A stretch of DNA of 10,404 nucleotides, taken from the NCBI GenBank assembly GCA_026193295.1, contig JAPHSB010000107.1:1-10404 (forward strand), read 5' to 3'. Positions within the stretch are counted from its first letter, which is position 1. Each line of letters begins with the position of its first letter. Shown here piece by piece: positions 8,291 to 10,404 of the stretch. The stretch is from Lysobacterales bacterium (GTDB taxonomy: Bacteria > Pseudomonadota > Gammaproteobacteria > Xanthomonadales > SZUA-36). Made by a program: the position numbers and the translations under genes. The notes below the pieces were generated by a model. It was not told where the DNA came from, did not search any database, and saw nothing but the letters and a program-made list of their open reading frames with translations.

Positions 8291-8305
8291 TGTAATATTG
8301 CTACA
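8291..8305. promoter_or_regulatory. Predicted HexR operator 2 (overlapping the hexR start region)
   Basis: TGTAATATTGCTACA shares the TGTA...TACA ends and TGTAAT half-site of operator 1. It ends only 2 nt before the hexR ATG. A bound repressor would block initiation or early elongation, which suggests autoregulation. Confidence 0.7.
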
Positions 8306-8307
8306 TT

Positions 8308-9135
8308 ATGCTGGATAGAATTGAACACAACCGGCAGTCGCTGAGCGCGGCGGAACGTCGCGTAGCCGACTGGGTGCTGGCCAATCCGCACCGCGTGGTC
8401 GCATTGCCGCTGGTGAAGATCGCTGCGGCGGTCGGTGTATCCGAACCGACCGTGGTGCGCTTCTGCCGCACGGTCGGCAGCAAGGGCTTCAGCGATTTCA
8501 AGGTGCGGGTCGCGCAGGATCTCGCCGGCAGCAATACGGTCGTGCACGCGGATGTGCGCCCGGGCGACGACGCCAACGATATCCTGGCCAAGGTCATGGG
8601 TGGCAGCATTCGGGAACTGTCGTCGGTGCAGCGCTCACTGGACGCCGGCCGCATCGAGGAGGCGGTGGCTACCCTCACGGAGGCCCGGCGGATCGATTTC
8701 TTCGGCGTGGGCGCCTCCGGCATCGTGGTGCAGGACGCACTGAACAAATTCTTTCGGCTCGGCACGCCCTGCACTGCGTTCTGCGACGCGCCCACCATGC
8801 TGCAGGCCGCGGCCATCGCGGACGCAACGCACGCGGTGATTGCCGTGTCCAAGACTGGCGACTCGCTGCCGGTGGTGGAGGCCTGCCTGCGGGCCACCCG
8901 CAATGGCGCGAAGGTGATCGCCGTGACTTCGCCCCTGTCCGCGCTGGCTGCCGCCGCCGGCACCGCGATCCTGGTCGATGTGCGCGAAGACACCAATGTC
9001 TATACGCCGATGAGCTCCCGCCTGGCCCAGCTCGCCGTGCTGGACGTGCTGCAGGTCGCCTATGCCATGGCGCTGGGCACCCGCGGCATGGAAAAACTGC
9101 GGCGCGCCAAGGCCGCCCTGCACCGCCTGTCTTGA
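8308..9135 (+). CDS. hexR: HexR-like RpiR-family transcriptional regulator
   Basis: HexR represses zwf, edd, eda and related genes and is released by KDPG. The 275-residue product has the RpiR layout. An N-terminal helix-turn-helix domain spans about 1-75, with the recognition region IAAAVGVSEPTVVRFCRTVG at 38-57. A SIS sugar-phosphate domain spans about 115-255, with FFGVGASGIVVQD at 131-143 and AVSKTGDSLPVVE at 179-191; the usual SxSG loop is SKTG here. Divergence from zwf-pgl-edd-eda and two palindromes in the shared gap support HexR over other RpiR members. The start is fixed on the upstream side by an in-frame TAA at 8293-8295, and ATG 8308 gives the expected family N-terminus. No Shine-Dalgarno is visible. 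It ends just before a REP-like hairpin. Confidence 0.93.
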   Translation: MLDRIEHNRQSLSAAERRVADWVLANPHRVVALPLVKIAAAVGVSEPTVVRFCRTVGSKGFSDFKVRVAQDLAGSNTVVHADVRPGDDANDILAKVMGGSIRELSSVQRSLDAGRIEEAVATLTEARRIDFFGVGASGIVVQDALNKFFRLGTPCTAFCDAPTMLQAAAIADATHAVIAVSKTGDSLPVVEACLRATRNGAKVIAVTSPLSALAAAAGTAILVDVREDTNVYTPMSSRLAQLAVLDVLQVAYAMALGTRGMEKLRRAKAALHRLS

Positions 9136-9143
9136 GTTCAATA

Positions 9144-9178
9144 AAGGAGCGGCTGCCTTGCTGAAGCCGCTCCTACAG
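9144..9178 (-). repeat. REP-like hairpin between hexR and the flavoprotein gene
   Basis: AGGAGCGGCT (9145-9154) and AGCCGCTCCT (9165-9174) form a perfect 10-bp stem around a 10-nt loop. Read on the minus strand it begins CTGTAGGAGCGGCTTCAG, with the same CTGTAGGA head as the other two copies but a different palindrome. The TAG (9175-9173) is the stop of the flavoprotein gene. It could act as a bidirectional terminator, although neither strand has a strong T-tract. Confidence 0.7.
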
Positions 9179-10369
9179 CGCTTCACCGGCAGCGTGGCCT
9201 GATGACCAGGCCCACTGGAAATTGAAGCCGCCGAGGTGCCCAGTGACGTCGACTACCTCGCCGATGAAGAACAGGCCGGGAACCTTCGATTCCATTGTTT
9301 TGGACGACAGGTCCCGGGTATCCACACCGCCGAGCGTGACCTCGGCGGTGCGGTAACCCTCGGTGGCGGCTGGTTTAACCAGCCAGCATTGCAGGTTCTG
9401 CGCTACCGCCTCCAGTTGCCGGTCCGGCCAGTCGGCGAGCGGCCGCTCGGCCGCTTCGGGCCAGTGCAGCGCTTCCAGTTCGTGCACCAACTTGTTCGGC
9501 AGCTGCTGTGACAGGGTGGTCCGCAGCAAGGCGCGCGGCTGTTCGCGCTTCCAGCCATGCAACAGCCGCGGCGCATCGCGCCCCGGCAGCAGATCGATCG
9601 TGATGGCTTCGCCCGGTTTCCAGTAGCTCGAGATCTGCAGCACGGCCGGACCGCTGAGGCCCCGGTGCGTGAACAGCAGGTCTTCGCGGAACGACGCTCG
9701 GTCGCTGCTCATCACTACCTCGCAGGATAACCCCGACAATCGCTGACACAGTTCGTGCATCGAGCCTGAAAATGTAAGCGGCACCAGGCCCGCCGAAGTG
9801 GGCAGCACCCGCAGCCCGAATTGTTCCGCCAGCTGGTAGCCGAAGCCGGAGCCGCCCAGGCTGGGCACCGACAGGCCGCCCGCCGCCACCACCAGGCTCG
9901 CCGCCGCGAACTGGCCCTGGTCGGTAACCAGGCGAAAACCGTCCGCCTGTTCGACTGCACTGGTCTCGCAATCCAGCCGTACTTCAACGCCGGCCGAGGC
10001 GCATTCGGCCAGCAGCAGCGCCACGATCTGCTTGGAGGATTGCCGGCAGAACAGCTGCCCGCTGAGTCCATTGACCGTTTCCTTCTCGAAGTACTCGATG
10101 CGGTGGCGCTCGACCAGTTCGATGAAATCCCACTGCGTGTAGCGGCTCAGCGCGCTCTTGGAGAAATGCGGATTGGCGGACAGAAAGCGGTCCGGCGCAC
10201 AGTGCCGGTTGGTGAAATTGCAGCGGCCGCCGCCCGACATCAGGATTTTCTTGCCGGGCTTGTTGGAGCGTTCCAGCACCAGCACGCGCCGGCCGCGCGC
10301 GCCGGCGGTCAGCGCGCACATCAAGCCGGCCGCACCGGCGCCGAGCACAATCGTGTCATATCCACTCAT
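9173..10369 (-). CDS. yhiN: YhiN/HI0933-family FAD-dependent oxidoreductase
   Basis: The product is a cytoplasmic flavoprotein of the HI0933/YhiN family, whose members are annotated as NAD(P)/FAD-dependent oxidoreductases; the physiological substrate is not settled. The dinucleotide-binding GAGAAG is at 10-15, the family signature KPGKKILMSGGGRCNFTN at 37-54, and the C-terminal FAD-binding block GEVVDVTGHLGGFNFQWAWS occupies roughly the last 30 residues. Length, about 398 residues, is normal. I chose ATG 10369 (MSGYDTIVLGAGAAG); an in-frame ATG at 10381 adds MLGS. A hairpin ends one base before the upstream ATG, which makes that start less accessible. It is convergent with hexR and takes its TAG stop from the REP-like hairpin. 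Nothing links it to sugar metabolism. Confidence 0.93.
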   Translation of the reverse strand: MSGYDTIVLGAGAAGLMCALTAGARGRRVLVLERSNKPGKKILMSGGGRCNFTNRHCAPDRFLSANPHFSKSALSRYTQWDFIELVERHRIEYFEKETVNGLSGQLFCRQSSKQIVALLLAECASAGVEVRLDCETSAVEQADGFRLVTDQGQFAAASLVVAAGGLSVPSLGGSGFGYQLAEQFGLRVLPTSAGLVPLTFSGSMHELCQRLSGLSCEVVMSSDRASFREDLLFTHRGLSGPAVLQISSYWKPGEAITIDLLPGRDAPRLLHGWKREQPRALLRTTLSQQLPNKLVHELEALHWPEAAERPLADWPDRQLEAVAQNLQCWLVKPAATEGYRTAEVTLGGVDTRDLSSKTMESKVPGLFFIGEVVDVTGHLGGFNFQWAWSSGHAAGEAL

Positions 10370-10382
10370 GCTGCCCAGCATA

Positions 10383-10400
10383 GCCCGGGAAAAGCCGGGC
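10383..10400. other. Short hairpin just upstream of the flavoprotein gene
   Basis: GCCCGG (10383-10388) pairs with CCGGGC (10395-10400) around GAAAAG. On the minus strand it would lie in the 5' leader or end an upstream transcript. It touches the window edge, so its context is unknown. Confidence 0.35.
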
Positions 10401-10404
10401 CAGA

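Larger units (their letters stand above)
8201..8307. promoter_or_regulatory. Divergent zwf/hexR control region
   Basis: This gap is strikingly AT-rich beside the GC-rich coding DNA and holds both operators. For hexR a -10-like TATATT (8275-8280) has a TTGA-containing box at 8249-8254, but the 20-bp spacing is too long for confidence. I could not assign a convincing -35/-10 pair for zwf. Both start sites probably fall within or beside the operators. Confidence 0.6.

Overview
The window is GC-rich chromosomal DNA from a gammaproteobacterium. The best clues are a HexR-type regulator divergent from a glucose-6-phosphate/Entner-Doudoroff operon, a RimK cassette, and REP-like repeats that start with GTAG (the RAYT-associated style found in Pseudomonas and Xanthomonadales relatives). 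I cannot name the genus. All eleven genes belong to families I can place, and I see no phage, integrase, IS transposase, CRISPR, rRNA or tRNA. No stretch longer than 300 bases lacks a gene; the longest gap is about 175 bp.

Region 1 (28-2485, minus strand) is a three-gene operon: a retropepsin-like protease (RimB family), an AstE-like M14 metallopeptidase and RimK. RimK is an ATP-grasp ligase that adds glutamates to ribosomal protein S6. The two hydrolases beside it suggest a cycle in which glutamate tails are written and then trimmed.

Region 2 (2610-3359, plus strand) is a YgjP/DUF45-type zinc metallopeptidase. It is read divergently from region 1, possibly from a leaderless promoter, and convergently with region 3.

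Region 3 (3535-8200, minus strand) is zwf-pgl-edd-eda. It takes glucose-6-phosphate through 6-phosphogluconolactone, 6-phosphogluconate and KDPG to pyruvate plus glyceraldehyde-3-phosphate. Three of the four genes overlap a neighbour. hexR (8308-9135, plus strand) is divergent, across an AT-rich gap with two 15-bp palindromes that match the HexR operator pattern. Their centres are 63 bp apart.

Region 4 (9173-10369, minus strand) is a YhiN/HI0933-type flavoprotein convergent with hexR.

The least expected structure lies in the convergent junctions. Between the metallopeptidase and eda is a long imperfect palindrome with perfect 27-bp arms (REPIN-like). A third REP-like hairpin lies between hexR and the flavoprotein gene. 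In all three copies the TAG of the repeat's GTAG head is the stop codon of the adjoining gene. I found no clearly undescribed multi-gene system; the REP/stop-codon arrangement and the two-operator hexR start are what most merit follow-up.
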